Below, piece after piece: positions 18,186-27,573 of a stretch of 64,000 nucleotides of DNA. Made by a program: the position numbers and the translations under genes. Each line of letters begins with the position of its first letter. Positions within the stretch are counted from its first letter, which is position 1. The stretch is from CAZDDI01 sp964504195. Lineage in GTDB: Bacteria > Chloroflexota > Anaerolineae > B4-G1 > SLSP01. Location of the stretch: contig CAZDDI010000011.1 of NCBI GenBank assembly GCA_964504195.1, positions 1 through 64,000 of the forward strand. The letters are read 5' to 3'. The notes below the pieces were generated by a model that saw only the letters and a program-made list of their open reading frames with translations, did not search any database and was not told where the DNA came from.

Positions 18186-18223
18186 AAAATGCGCCCGATA
18201 CAATTAAGTATCGGGCGCATTTT
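18186..18223 (+). terminator. Terminator after gcvPB
   Basis: AAAATGCGCCCGATAC and its perfect complement flank a short AT loop and end in TTTT. Confidence 0.9.
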
Positions 18224-18335
18224 GAGTATCCACCCCACCATATTACATGCACTACCTTGAAGAGATGCTTAAACATCTTTTTTATTAGCCCTCTACATAC
18301 GAGAAAACTTCAAGTATCATTTCATAAATCACCTC

Positions 18336-18407
18336 TTGCTTTTTCTAATTTATAGATTATAATATGTGTATGCAAAAGCTGTAGCATACAACTGGTACGA
18401 ACCAGTT
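18336..18407 (+). promoter_or_regulatory. Promoter plus two operator-like palindromes before the RpiR-type regulator
   Basis: TTGCTT (18336-18341), 16 bp, TATAAT (18358-18363). Immediately downstream lie TGTATGC-N10-GCATACA (18367-18390) and AACTGGT-ACGA-ACCAGTT (18390-18407), two abutting perfect palindromes at the transcription start. Their position and symmetry suggest autoregulation by the encoded SIS-domain regulator; the binding itself is inference. Confidence 0.65.
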
Positions 18408-18442
18408 AGATAGTAAGTTACATCAATTCAAAGGAGCTAAGT

Positions 18443-19333
18443 ATGTTGTTTCAAGAACGCATCCGCGAAAATTACGAAAAACTGACCCCAGGCTTCCGTA
18501 AGTTGGCCGATTTCATCGTGACCAACACACTTGACGCCGCTTTCCTCACCGCGACCGAACTGTCGCGTCGTGTCGAGGTGGATCCAGCTACCGTCGTGCG
18601 TTTTGCGCAAGACTTGGGCTATACGGGTTACCGGGAATTGTCCCGCGAGATCAAGCGCTATGTGCGCGATCAAGTCACGGAGAGCTATCAGATGAGCGAA
18701 GAGGCCAGCAGTATTGTTGACCTGCTGCGTGCCCTGGCTGAGACCTCACAACAAAACTTCCAGCACTTCACCACCACCGAACTCCCCCATGTGGCCCAGA
18801 TCGTCGAGCACATGCTCAATACCCCCCAAATCTGGCTTACCGGCGAATACAGCGATTATGCGCTGGCTGAATTCATGGCGAAGAACCTCGGCAACCTTAA
18901 CCTCAAGGCAACTGCTTTCAGCCCAGATATGCGCGAGAGTGCGGCGATCATTACGCAAATGCGCGAGGGTGATGTGTTGTTGGCCCTGGCAACCTGTGGC
19001 CCGAGCCTGGATACTGGCTACGTTGTCCGACTGGCCCGCGAAAAGGGCGTGAAGACCGTATGCCTCAGCAGTTCCGGCGTTGTGCTGGCGGCTCGCGAAG
19101 CCAGCCTGAACCTCAGCGTCCCCGTGAAGAGTCCGGCCAGTGTGCCAAGCTTCGCGGTAACCATGAACGTCCTCGCCCTGATCTGGGAGGCACTTGCCAA
19201 GTACCGCGCCGAGCAAACCGGCATCGCCTACGCCACGGCGCAGGAGTACATGGGCCGCCTGCTGGAAATGCGCGCCGCCACCCCCTCTTACGAGGTCGCC
19301 CCACAGGAGACCTGGACCGGCTACAAGATGTAG
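18443..19333 (+). CDS. RpiR/MurR-family transcriptional regulator with SIS domain
   Basis: The 296-residue protein has an N-terminal HTH (about 1-80; FLTATELSRRVEVDPATVVR) and a sugar-phosphate-binding SIS domain (about 110-260; IWLTGEYSDYALAEF, VLLALATCGPSLDTGYVV). Regulators of this family respond to phosphosugars and control sugar or cell-wall amino-sugar use. The window gives no adjacent sugar operon. The gene stands alone between a gcvPB terminator and its own hairpin, so the target is unknown. AAGGAG precedes the ATG. Confidence 0.92.
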   Translation: MLFQERIRENYEKLTPGFRKLADFIVTNTLDAAFLTATELSRRVEVDPATVVRFAQDLGYTGYRELSREIKRYVRDQVTESYQMSEEASSIVDLLRALAETSQQNFQHFTTTELPHVAQIVEHMLNTPQIWLTGEYSDYALAEFMAKNLGNLNLKATAFSPDMRESAAIITQMREGDVLLALATCGPSLDTGYVVRLAREKGVKTVCLSSSGVVLAAREASLNLSVPVKSPASVPSFAVTMNVLALIWEALAKYRAEQTGIAYATAQEYMGRLLEMRAATPSYEVAPQETWTGYKM

Positions 19334-19347
19334 TTTCAGTCATCACG

Positions 19348-19420
19348 ATTAAATTCGTAGTAACGGTTTCAACCGTTGAAAGAACCGCTAAAGCGGTCAC
19401 TACCAGCAGATTCGTGATTA
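19348..19420. repeat. Palindromic repeat (ATTCGTAGTAACGG type), copy 1
   Basis: ATTCGTAGTAACGG, nested CGGTTTCAACCG, and GCGGTCACTACCAGCA. A shorter second copy is at 19691-19750, and a fragment (ATTCGTAGTAAC) occurs near 25447. Confidence 0.7.
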
Positions 19421-19440
19421 CTGATTTTTCACAGTTATAC

Positions 19441-19472
19441 AACGTCGGCGCTCTGTACAGAGCGCCGACGTT
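19441..19472 (+). terminator. Hairpin after the RpiR-type regulator
   Basis: ACGTCGGCGCTCTG with its perfect complement and almost no loop, then TTTGTTT. Confidence 0.7.
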
Positions 19473-19549
19473 TGTTTGCATGGCCCTTTTGCTCGGCGTG
19501 GATTACTAAATCCACACCACAGATCTGCCCAGGTTCAATACCTCACAAT

Positions 19550-19683
19550 TCATGTCATTAAGGTAAGACCTGGCAGGTTTCGCACAAAGTGTGTTTAGGA
19601 GTATTTTACTGGTGCATAAGAGGTTGGCGCAGCGTTAAAATCTTCAAACCTGCCAGGTCTATGCACTAAACTCAATGACATTG
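19550..19683. mobile_element. 134-bp MITE, family B copy 1
   Basis: Ends match the better preserved copy at 36299-36432 in inverted orientation (terminal TGTCATTAA / ATGACATTG, then CCTGGCAGGTTT and its complement). The length is the same 134 bp. The flanking duplication is not clearly preserved here, so this copy looks older. Confidence 0.75.
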
Positions 19684-19690
19684 CACCAAG

Positions 19691-19750
19691 ATTAGATTCG
19701 TAGTAACGGCTTCAGCCGCTGAAGCGGTCACTACCAGCAAATTTGTGATC
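19691..19750. repeat. Palindromic repeat (ATTCGTAGTAACGG type), copy 2
   Basis: Same ends as 19348-19420 with a shorter middle (CGGCTTCAGCCGCTGAAGCGG). Confidence 0.65.
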
Positions 19751-19763
19751 CACCGAGTATCAC

Positions 19764-22700
19764 TTATTCCTTGAGCCGCCGCCGCAGGCGTGACGCCAAT
19801 GTATCTTCCCCTTCATCTGACGCAGATGGGGACGCCGCTGGCGGTGGGGCCGGCTTAGGCTGCGGCTGAAGGATGACCGGCTCAGTCTCCGGTGGCATAG
19901 GCGGCGACAGCGCATCGCCCGGCGCCATGGGCGGCGGCGGTTGTGACTGGCCCGCACGCGCCCGCACACGCGCGGCCAGTGATGGCTCACTCGACGGCGT
20001 AGCGCGCGAACGCCGCCGCCGGGGCCAACGCACCCGCAACCCCACCCAAAGCCGCGCCCCCCAACGCCCTACTACCCGCGCAACGCCGGCCCCGGTCAGC
20101 GAGAGCCGCCGCCAGGCAATATCCACCGGCCAGAGCAGCGCCACGGCCAGCGCCAGCCACGGCGCGAGCGGATCGCCCAACCGCCGTCCGCGCAACGTGC
20201 GCGCAAACGTCGCCGCCGGATCGGTTTCCAACCGCCCCTGCCCATGCGTAACGAGCTGCGCCAGCGCAGCATCCGCATCGCCGGGCAAATACTCGGCGGG
20301 AGGCGGCGGCGACCAGCCAGTGGCAAACCGCCGCTCGCCGGTCAGATTGAGCAACAAGCCGCGCTGCCCGGCCAGCGCGAACTCGCCCTCGTAGCGCCCG
20401 GAAGCAGTCTGATGCAAGACAATGTCCTGCGGGGCCAATTCACCCGTGAAATCGCTCACGCGCAACCCCAGCTGCAGACCGTCGGCGTAATCGCCATCCG
20501 GCGTCAGCGCATCCACCACCACGCGCGCCTGCTCGCCACGCGGCTCCACCCGCAACGCCAAGCCCTCATCCGCAGGCGCAGCTAGCGACCAGCGCGCCAC
20601 GCTACCCCAGAAACGCGAGAAATCCTCCCAGGCTACCCACCCGGCGGCCCAACGCGCGCGCGCGTCCGAAGTCCACGCCACGGAACGCCCCAAACCATAC
20701 TGCCAGGCCGCCAGGAGCGGATCATCCTGGGCCGTCTGCCACACGACTTGCGCACCAGGCTTAGCCGCCGCCGCGACATACCCCTGCAAGGGCGGCGTCG
20801 CCGATAGGCCCGCCACCGGGTCCCAGCGCGTCACCGGCTGCGGATAGAACGGCTCTTCCACAATGTAGGAGCGTTTGGCGCGCAACACCTCCTCGCCGAA
20901 AATGTCTGGCAAATCGGCGGCCTGCCGCGTGAGATAGAAACGCCCGTTGCCAGCTTCGGCCATCTGCTCCAGGAAGGGGACATCCTGGCCCTCGCCGATG
21001 GCGACCACGCTCACCGTATACCCCTCGCTCTGCAACCGCTCGGTAAGCGCCAGCACGCCCGCTTGCTGCTCGGCGTCGGCACCATCAGCCAGCATCAAAA
21101 TATGCCGCAACATCCCCGGCGCAGGATCAACCTGCAAGAAGAGCTGCTCGGCGTAAACGGTGCTATCGTACATGTAGATGCCACCGCCGCCCGGCTGCAA
21201 ACGCAAAGTCTGCGCGATGAGCGTCTCACGCTCGGTCAGGCTGGCCGGGCCGATGGTATCCGCCGGACGATCATCAAACGCCACCACAGCCAGGATGTCA
21301 GCATCGTTCAGGCCCTCGGCCACGCGCACCGCCGCCTCTGCCGCCAGGCGAATCTTGGTCTTGCCGCCTTCGGTCGCGCCCATGCTGCCGGACTTATCAA
21401 TGACGATAACCATCATCATCGGCGGAAAGCGCTGCGGGTCTTCCAGCAGCATACTAACCGGCAGGGCCTCCTCCAGCGGCGTGCGCAGCCAGCCCCCCAC
21501 CCCATAGCTGCTCGGCCCGCCGATGGCAATGAGGCCGCCCCCCAGATCGCGGACGAAGGTTTGCAACGCGGTCAGGGCGTTGTCTGGCAAACGGCGCGCG
21601 GGGGTATTGACCAGCACTACCGAGGCGTAAGGGACCAACGATTGCGCGGTGGCCGGCATGGCTTCCGGGTCAACAGCGACCACCTCCAGGCCAGAGGCAC
21701 TGAGCGCGGCGACCAGCGCGCTGCGCTCGTCGGGATCGCCCACCACCAACACTTGCGGCGCCCCTTCGACGCGCACCCAGCCATCGGCGCAATTGTTCTG
21801 CGGAAAGGTATCGGCGGCAGCCGCGACGCACACGCGCAGCGGCATGAACCCCGGCTCACCCGCGCGCGCAGAAAACGCGAAGGCGCTCTCGCCGGGCTGC
21901 AACGCCAAAGCCTGCTGCCCGGCATCGCCGCCCACCGCCCAGGTGAGCGCGGCGGCTTGGGCGCGATCCGCGCCAACTACCGCAGCCAGCGGGATCGTAT
22001 CGCCCGGATAGACACGAGTGGGCAGCCGCAATTCCGCCAGCCAGACCTCGCCCGGCGGCAGGGCCGCGCCGCCGCTTACCACGACAAAATCCACCCCGCG
22101 CGCGCCAGCCTCGCCCAACGTCTGCCGCGCGCGGCCTACGGTCTCCAGGCCGTCGCTGAGCAGCACCAACCGCCCCGGCGCATCAGCAGGGATGAGCGCC
22201 AGCCCCAAGCGCAGGGCTTCTTCGATATTGGTGGCGTGTACGCGCGGGAACGTGGCGAGCGGCGCGAGCTCCGGCAGCGGCGAAAGCGCGCGATCCACCC
22301 AGGCATCCGCGCCGAAGACGACGAGCGCGGCCCGGTCGCCAGGGGCTTTGGCCGCCAGCGCCTCGCGCACGAAGGCCAGATCGTTCTCCCAGGCGGCCTG
22401 CGTGCTGGCCGAGCGATCGAGCAGGAACACCACCGCCAGCTCGCGCGTGCGCCGGGTCCAGCGCACATCGAGCAGCGCCAGGAGCAGGGTCAACAGGAGC
22501 AGGAAGCGCAACGCCAGCGCCACATCGCCCTTGAGCCGCGCCGGACGGCGCACCGGCCATAGGCGCGGACGCCACCACACCCAGGCTTCGAGTAACAATA
22601 ACAGGAGCGCGACCAGCAAGGGCCACCGGGTCAGCTCCCGATAGCCCGGCGCAAGTTCCGACGTCGTGGGCAACACCTGCCCGCCCACGGTGAGCGGGCG

Positions 22701-24365
22701 CGGCGCGAGGTCGCTCTCGGCATCATCCAGCAGCGCGAGCGCCGCGTAGCGCGTGAACCGCCCGGCAGCGGTGTTTGCCTCCAGGCGATAGAGACCGGCG
22801 CGGGTGGGCAACACCGCGCGCGGGGTCAACGGCAGGCGCACGCCACTGGGGGTGATGATGACGACATCCTCGGCATCGGGCGGCAGTGTGGGCGACCAGA
22901 ACTGTCCGGCGGGCAAGGGGGTGACGGGTTCGGCAGAGGCTTCGGGGAGCAACCAGCCCACCAGATTGGCGGTGAGGATGGGGAAGGCCAACCGCAGCGG
23001 GAGGTCAGAATCGCGCAGCGCAAACGCCTGGCACGCCACGCGCTGCCCGGGCCGCTCCACCAGCCAGAGCAGCGGCCCGGCGGCGGTTTCGATGAGGACA
23101 GTGGCATCGGGCGGCGGGGTGTAGCGGCGGGCGCGGGCGATATGCACCTCGCTCCACTCGACATATTCGAGTAGGGGATGGCCCCACTGTCCGCGCGCGG
23201 TGGCGGTAGGGGTGAAGACCGCGCCCGGCTCGCCGCAGAGTGTGCCCGCACCCGGCGCGATGAGCCACTGGTTGAGCGCGGGCAGGGTGCCGGTGATAGG
23301 GCCATCGGCGACGAGCAGGCCGTAGGCGTAGGTGTCGGCGGCGGGCGGCGGGGCGACGGCTTGTGTGACCTGCAAGGCGGGCAGGCCGCGTAGGGCTTGG
23401 GCGAGGAAGCGGTTGCCGGGGGTGAGGAGGAGGACGTGGCCGCCAGCCTCGGCGGGGAGCGCCACCCAGGCGCGATCGTCGAGGGGGAGGGCGTCGTCGC
23501 TATCAAGCCGGGCTTCGAGCCAGGCCAGGGCGGGTAGGTCACTGATGACGAGGGAGGCTTCGCCATCGGCGGGGAGCGCGAGCTCGCGGCGTTCGATGAA
23601 GACGCCCTCGGCGTAGATGCTGAGCGCGCGGGCGGTGGGCGGGCCGTAGTTGCGCACACGGACGAAGGCCGCGAGGCCCTCGGTGGAGCGACGCAAGGCC
23701 AGCGCGACGATCCCGGTATTGGCCTGCTCGCCCCCCACGAAGACCAGGCGCACATCGCCGGGCAACGCGGGGAAGGGCGCGGCGCTGGCCGCATCGGTGA
23801 CGAGCAGCGTGGTGATATCATCACCAGCAGCCAGGCCGGAAGCGAGCGCGGCAGCCGCGCCCCAGTCTGCCGGGCCATCGGTGGGCGTCACGGTATCGAG
23901 CGCACGGCGGAAGGCCGCGAGATCGCCTTCGGGCAGCAGCACATCGAGCGCCGGGCCGACGGTGATGAGCGTGACGCGGTCGTTAGTGGAGAGGGTATCC
24001 GCCAGGCGGCGCAGCTCGGCTTTGGCTGCATCGAGCCGGGTGGGATGATCGGCGTGGCGGGCCTGCATACTCGCGGAGACATCGAGCAGCACGAGCACCT
24101 GTCCGCGCAAGGCGAGCGGGACAGGCAGCGCCGGTCGCGCCAGGGCCACAACGAGCGCGAGCAGGGCCAGGAGTTGCAGGAAGAGCAGCCAGTTACGGCG
24201 CAATTTCTGCCAGGGGCGGTTGGCGCGGCGGTCGGCCAGCACGGCTTCCCAGAGCAGCAGGCTAGGAACAACGGCCTCCTGGCGGTACAGCCGCAGGAAG
24301 TACAGCAGGATGATGGGCACGGCCAGCAGCAAGGCCAGCCAACCGAAGGGGTTTAACCAGTGCAT
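19764..24365 (-). CDS. Giant membrane protein with BatA-like start and three VWA domains
   Basis: The 1533-residue protein opens like aerotolerance protein BatA: HWLNPFGWLALLLAVPIILL, the RRNWLLF motif and a second helix (about 58-77). VWA domain 1 has MIDAS residues DVSAS from Asp95. A long region resembling a class I amidotransferase-like fold follows, then more helices (about 580-625), VWA 2 (DRSAS near 650) and another such region. VWA 3 has the most complete MIDAS, DKSGSM near 988. After a beta-sandwich region comes a last helix (near 1395) and a Pro-rich cytoplasmic tail. It looks like two BatA-type modules fused, with an extra VWA. GC is visibly higher than in its neighbours and no clear Shine-Dalgarno precedes the ATG. 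Partner MoxR ATPase and DUF58 genes are absent nearby. Function unknown. Confidence 0.85.
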   Translation of the reverse strand: MHWLNPFGWLALLLAVPIILLYFLRLYRQEAVVPSLLLWEAVLADRRANRPWQKLRRNWLLFLQLLALLALVVALARPALPVPLALRGQVLVLLDVSASMQARHADHPTRLDAAKAELRRLADTLSTNDRVTLITVGPALDVLLPEGDLAAFRRALDTVTPTDGPADWGAAAALASGLAAGDDITTLLVTDAASAAPFPALPGDVRLVFVGGEQANTGIVALALRRSTEGLAAFVRVRNYGPPTARALSIYAEGVFIERRELALPADGEASLVISDLPALAWLEARLDSDDALPLDDRAWVALPAEAGGHVLLLTPGNRFLAQALRGLPALQVTQAVAPPPAADTYAYGLLVADGPITGTLPALNQWLIAPGAGTLCGEPGAVFTPTATARGQWGHPLLEYVEWSEVHIARARRYTPPPDATVLIETAAGPLLWLVERPGQRVACQAFALRDSDLPLRLAFPILTANLVGWLLPEASAEPVTPLPAGQFWSPTLPPDAEDVVIITPSGVRLPLTPRAVLPTRAGLYRLEANTAAGRFTRYAALALLDDAESDLAPRPLTVGGQVLPTTSELAPGYRELTRWPLLVALLLLLLEAWVWWRPRLWPVRRPARLKGDVALALRFLLLLTLLLALLDVRWTRRTRELAVVFLLDRSASTQAAWENDLAFVREALAAKAPGDRAALVVFGADAWVDRALSPLPELAPLATFPRVHATNIEEALRLGLALIPADAPGRLVLLSDGLETVGRARQTLGEAGARGVDFVVVSGGAALPPGEVWLAELRLPTRVYPGDTIPLAAVVGADRAQAAALTWAVGGDAGQQALALQPGESAFAFSARAGEPGFMPLRVCVAAAADTFPQNNCADGWVRVEGAPQVLVVGDPDERSALVAALSASGLEVVAVDPEAMPATAQSLVPYASVVLVNTPARRLPDNALTALQTFVRDLGGGLIAIGGPSSYGVGGWLRTPLEEALPVSMLLEDPQRFPPMMMVIVIDKSGSMGATEGGKTKIRLAAEAAVRVAEGLNDADILAVVAFDDRPADTIGPASLTERETLIAQTLRLQPGGGGIYMYDSTVYAEQLFLQVDPAPGMLRHILMLADGADAEQQAGVLALTERLQSEGYTVSVVAIGEGQDVPFLEQMAEAGNGRFYLTRQAADLPDIFGEEVLRAKRSYIVEEPFYPQPVTRWDPVAGLSATPPLQGYVAAAAKPGAQVVWQTAQDDPLLAAWQYGLGRSVAWTSDARARWAAGWVAWEDFSRFWGSVARWSLAAPADEGLALRVEPRGEQARVVVDALTPDGDYADGLQLGLRVSDFTGELAPQDIVLHQTASGRYEGEFALAGQRGLLLNLTGERRFATGWSPPPPAEYLPGDADAALAQLVTHGQGRLETDPAATFARTLRGRRLGDPLAPWLALAVALLWPVDIAWRRLSLTGAGVARVVGRWGARLWVGLRVRWPRRRRSRATPSSEPSLAARVRARAGQSQPPPPMAPGDALSPPMPPETEPVILQPQPKPAPPPAASPSASDEGEDTLASRLRRRLKE

Positions 24366-24533
24366 GGGACATCCATGAGGGAAAATTTCATCGTTACAGT
24401 TCCACCTTGGCCCTTTGTGATTGTCCCCATTGTACTCGCAGCGGGGAGAAGGGCAAGACAGGTTTGTATCCGCGCCATAAAATTGCCGGCCTGCGTGAAA
24501 AAGGGCAAAGATGCGGTATACTTGGAGCAGATC

Positions 24534-24671
24534 AACTACTCAAGTTTAAACTTTATTTGTCATTGCAAGCCGCGTCTGCGCGGCATCCGTTCATCCCGAA
24601 ACAGCGTAATCTCGTTCGTGGTTGAGATTGCTGCGCCGCAGACGGCTCACAATGACAAGCCTGAGTAGTTA
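24534..24671. repeat. Nested palindrome, family E copy 1
   Basis: Outer arms AACTACTCAAG / CCTGAGTAGTT and inner arms TTGTCATTG / CAATGACAA. The outer arm resembles the ends of the palindrome at 25490-25611. It fills most of the 350-bp gap between the VWA gene and the MBL gene. Confidence 0.6.
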
Positions 24672-24715
24672 CAAACGTGAAACGTAAAACGTGAGGCAAA
24701 ATAAGGGAGGTAAGT

Positions 24716-25411
24716 ATGCAAAGCAGTGTAGTCATTCCCATTCAGATTGACCGAATGACGAAGGTGTTTTTGCTGCGCGGGACAGAGGGAGCCATCCTGG
24801 TGGATGCCGGACCGCCGGACGCGCAATGTATCATCCTCAGTGCGCTACGTGAGACCGGTTACGCGCCGGAGGACGTGCGGCTCATCCTCATCACGCATGG
24901 GCACATTGACCACTTCGGCAGCGCGGCAACGCTCAAGGGACTGACGCGCGCGCCGATCGCAGTGCATACGCTCGATGCGCCCGCGCTACGCCAGGGCATC
25001 AATCCGCCGGACACACTGCACCCGGTGGGACTGCTGATGCGCGTGGCAAGTCGCCTGTTCAAGTCTGGGTTCGGCTACCCAGCGCAAATCCCGCCGCTGG
25101 AGCCGGACATCACGTTCGATGCGCCCTGGCGATTGGACGAGTACGGCGTGGCCGGGGAGGTACTTTGCACGCCCGGCCACACGCCTGGCTCAATCACAGT
25201 GCTGCTGGATGAGGGCACGGCAATTCTGGGGGACATGGCGCGGGGCAGCTTCGTGCGGCAGCGCGCGCCCGCCCCACCCTTCGTGGGATGGAACATGGCG
25301 CAAAATCGCGCCAGTCTGCGCGGCTTGCTGGCGCGAGGCCCACATACGCTCCACGCAACACACGGCGGGCCATTCACGCTCCAAGCGCTCGAGCGACTCC
25401 GTATGCCATGA
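24716..25411 (+). CDS. MBL-fold metallo-hydrolase
   Basis: The 231-residue protein carries the dinuclear metal motif HGHIDHFGS (about 61-69), then CTPGHTPGSI (His about 159) and the GDMARG aspartate, with a final HATHGG. These are all metal ligands of the metallo-beta-lactamase fold. The substrate cannot be read from sequence; relatives include glyoxalase II-like thioesterases and lactonases. GGGAGG lies before the ATG. It stands alone between repeats. Confidence 0.93.
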   Translation: MQSSVVIPIQIDRMTKVFLLRGTEGAILVDAGPPDAQCIILSALRETGYAPEDVRLILITHGHIDHFGSAATLKGLTRAPIAVHTLDAPALRQGINPPDTLHPVGLLMRVASRLFKSGFGYPAQIPPLEPDITFDAPWRLDEYGVAGEVLCTPGHTPGSITVLLDEGTAILGDMARGSFVRQRAPAPPFVGWNMAQNRASLRGLLARGPHTLHATHGGPFTLQALERLRMP

Positions 25412-25489
25412 CAGATTTAGAAATACTCAGTAGATCACTATTTTAGATTCGTAGTAACCAGAGTTGTTCAAAAAATATAAGTGATCTTC

Positions 25490-25611
25490 GTAATTACTCA
25501 GCCTAGCCCTGCGAAGGTTAGGTAGATGCTTGTAAACATCTATTACTGCGCCATCGCAAGCATCTTATCGCCCAAAATCCAGCCCAACCTTCGCAAGGCT
25601 GAGCAGTTACC
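25490..25611. mobile_element. Palindromic MITE-like element, family E copy 2
   Basis: Inverted ends GTAATTACTCAGCCT and AGGCTGAGCAGTTAC, with internal CTGCGAAGGTTAGG and CCAACCTTCGCA. Flanked on both sides by GATCTTC, a likely 7-bp target duplication. Confidence 0.65.
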
Positions 25612-25682
25612 GATCTTCTAGCTATTTTTTAACAGGATTAACAGGATTTTTACTGTTGGCATGAGCTGGTTTTAATCCTGTA

Positions 25683-25812
25683 TTTGCTACCGTACACTTG
25701 TAGATTTTTGCCACGAATTCACTCGAATTAACACGAAAACAATAAGAAATTCGTAAAATTCGTGCTAATTCGTGGCTAAAACTGAATGCGCTTGGAAAAT
25801 GTACGGTAGACA
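25683..25812 (+). mobile_element. 130-bp MITE, family A copy 1
   Basis: Starts TTTGCTACCGTACA and ends TGTACGGTAGACA. The interior is a long palindrome (GCCACGAATT ... AATTCGTGGC). Direct 9-bp flanks AATCCTGTA lie on both sides (25674-25682 and 25813-25821). Nearly identical in sequence and equal in length to copies at 29601 and 32055. Confidence 0.9.
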
Positions 25813-25966
25813 AATCCTGTAAATAAATCCTGTTCAAAACAGAGAACTGAACAGTCCTGGTGCCTGCTACGGGCTTCCACCACCACTGATAGCCCTCCCG
25901 CGAAACCAACAGCGCATACTAGACGACCTGCTCGCGGTAGATTGTATCGGAATCGGACATAGCTCC

Positions 25967-27124
25967 TTACTTCAACAGGCGTGCCAGGTCCGCCAGGGTT
26001 TCAAATTCACACAAATCCACCGCCTGCCCCTGCAACCACTGCCGCAACTGCATATCAAGCGTCCGAGCTTGTTCAGCCAACGTAGACAAGTCGCCAACCG
26101 GGATGTGCATGAGATCAGGGAAGCCCAACTGCCGGTAGAGAAACGCGAACTCGTTGTAGAGATTGAAGTTTGTGTGATCGGCGCTATTTTGAAGCGCATT
26201 AAGCATAAGGCTAAGCTCCGACTGTACGGCCCAAGCAGCCACACTAGCCGCGATTGGCTGCCGACGTTCGCAAGCGGTGAGCACTTTGCGAATCCCGTCT
26301 TTGGTCTCAGGATAGCTACTTTCAAACACATCACGGGGCGTTTGTTGAGAAGGCAAAGATTGCTGCAATGTACGGAGTAGCTGCCGTGTATCCAGCGCGA
26401 GCCTCTCGGCAGCGTTTGCAATCGAAGTGAGGTCTTCCGAGGTGCTGATGACCTCAATCAAGGCCGTCAAGTATTCCGGTCTCGATTGCAACCTGGGGAT
26501 TTGTTCGAGCAGGCGATCCCACCCACGATCAAAAAACACCTGGTTTGCTAACGCAAGACACTCACAAATTGCCAAGATCAATTTCCAGCCAGCATATCTG
26601 ACATCAACCAAGTCACCAGCTGCTACAGCCAGCCGCAAATTGCCCAACTGGGCCAAGACAACCTGGAATTCATCCAAAGCGCGCTGGATCATCTGTGGGC
26701 GTGCTTCAAGATTTTGAAGAGCCAGTACTTTTTGCTTGAGTGCAGCAAATCGGGCCGCTTGCTCTGCGGAACGGGTATGGAGCAATTTGGCGTGGTGAAC
26801 AATGGCGGGAGCGAACGCCCACCCCCGGCTTCGTCCGGTGGCAAAGCCTTCCAGAGTACACCAGTCGATGGCCCAGAAGTCAAATAAGATACCTTCGACA
26901 AGCAACGTGCGCCCGACAGGCGGATTTTTCCCATCGGCTGGGACATAAAAAATATCCAAGTCGGAAGTGGCACGCGCCACCCCCTGAGCGTAAGACCCAT
27001 AGTATCCGACGAGGTCAATTTCTGTCCCGTGGGTTTTGATAGCGCGCGAGACAAGGAAGCGGGCAATTCTGAATACATCAGGAGTGTCATCCAGAGCAAG
27101 TCCCTCATGCATGTGCTCTTCCAT
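25967..27124 (-). CDS. Nucleotidyltransferase-fold protein (aminoglycoside NTase-like)
   Basis: The open frame extends upstream to 27295, but those residues lack family character. I take ATG 27124 (385 residues), which has AAGGAG 13 nt before it; a second ATG 12 bp downstream is also possible. The catalytic motif is GSYAQGVARATSDLDIFYV, the GS...DxD signature of the DNA polymerase beta superfamily. The rest is helical, as in kanamycin nucleotidyltransferase-type proteins, with several Trp/Arg-rich stretches. Substrate unknown; a resistance role would be inference. It is isolated: MITE copy 1 lies 154 bp past its stop, and the divergent pckG follows. Confidence 0.75.
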   Translation of the reverse strand: MEEHMHEGLALDDTPDVFRIARFLVSRAIKTHGTEIDLVGYYGSYAQGVARATSDLDIFYVPADGKNPPVGRTLLVEGILFDFWAIDWCTLEGFATGRSRGWAFAPAIVHHAKLLHTRSAEQAARFAALKQKVLALQNLEARPQMIQRALDEFQVVLAQLGNLRLAVAAGDLVDVRYAGWKLILAICECLALANQVFFDRGWDRLLEQIPRLQSRPEYLTALIEVISTSEDLTSIANAAERLALDTRQLLRTLQQSLPSQQTPRDVFESSYPETKDGIRKVLTACERRQPIAASVAAWAVQSELSLMLNALQNSADHTNFNLYNEFAFLYRQLGFPDLMHIPVGDLSTLAEQARTLDMQLRQWLQGQAVDLCEFETLADLARLLK

Positions 27125-27573
27125 ATTTTTTATCAATCTCCTTACGCCCTTATTGCAAGCGGCGACATCCGGACACGAAGGCGAATTTCTCAATTCCACA
27201 AAAATCGCCCAGCGAGGCATCGACAAGCGAGTCGCTAGCTTGGAGGGGAACGCCAGATTCCCTTCAAGCAGAAGCGGACAGGGGAACTTTCGCACTCTTG
27301 CCTGTTTAGTCCGCCCCTAATAACAAGTTGTCAACCTACCCTACATTTCATCATTTCATTATAATCGCACGCTATTCCTGTGTCAACGCATATGCCAAAA
27401 ATAGAGAAGTACTTTTCCACATTTTAGGAACCCCCTACATCAACGCTTTTTTGTTTTTTGCCATGTTTCGAGTTATACTAACAGTGACATGATATACGCA
27501 AGCAGGTGAGCCGGATACAGATAAACTCTGAGCACTTTATAGTTTTACACAATTTCAAATCAAGGAGACAGAC

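Noticed and set aside
19334..19763. CRISPR array suspected from repeated units
   Set aside because: The units are palindromic, unevenly spaced, only two copies, and one intervening unit is a 134-bp MITE.
21063..22562. 499-aa frame on the plus strand inside the triple-VWA gene
   Set aside because: An antisense shadow in a very GC-rich gene; rich in Arg, Gln, Ala and His with no domain, while the opposite strand has clear VWA motifs.
27125..27295. N-terminal extension of the nucleotidyltransferase
   Set aside because: The extra 57 residues lack family character and the internal ATG at 27124 has an upstream AAGGAG.
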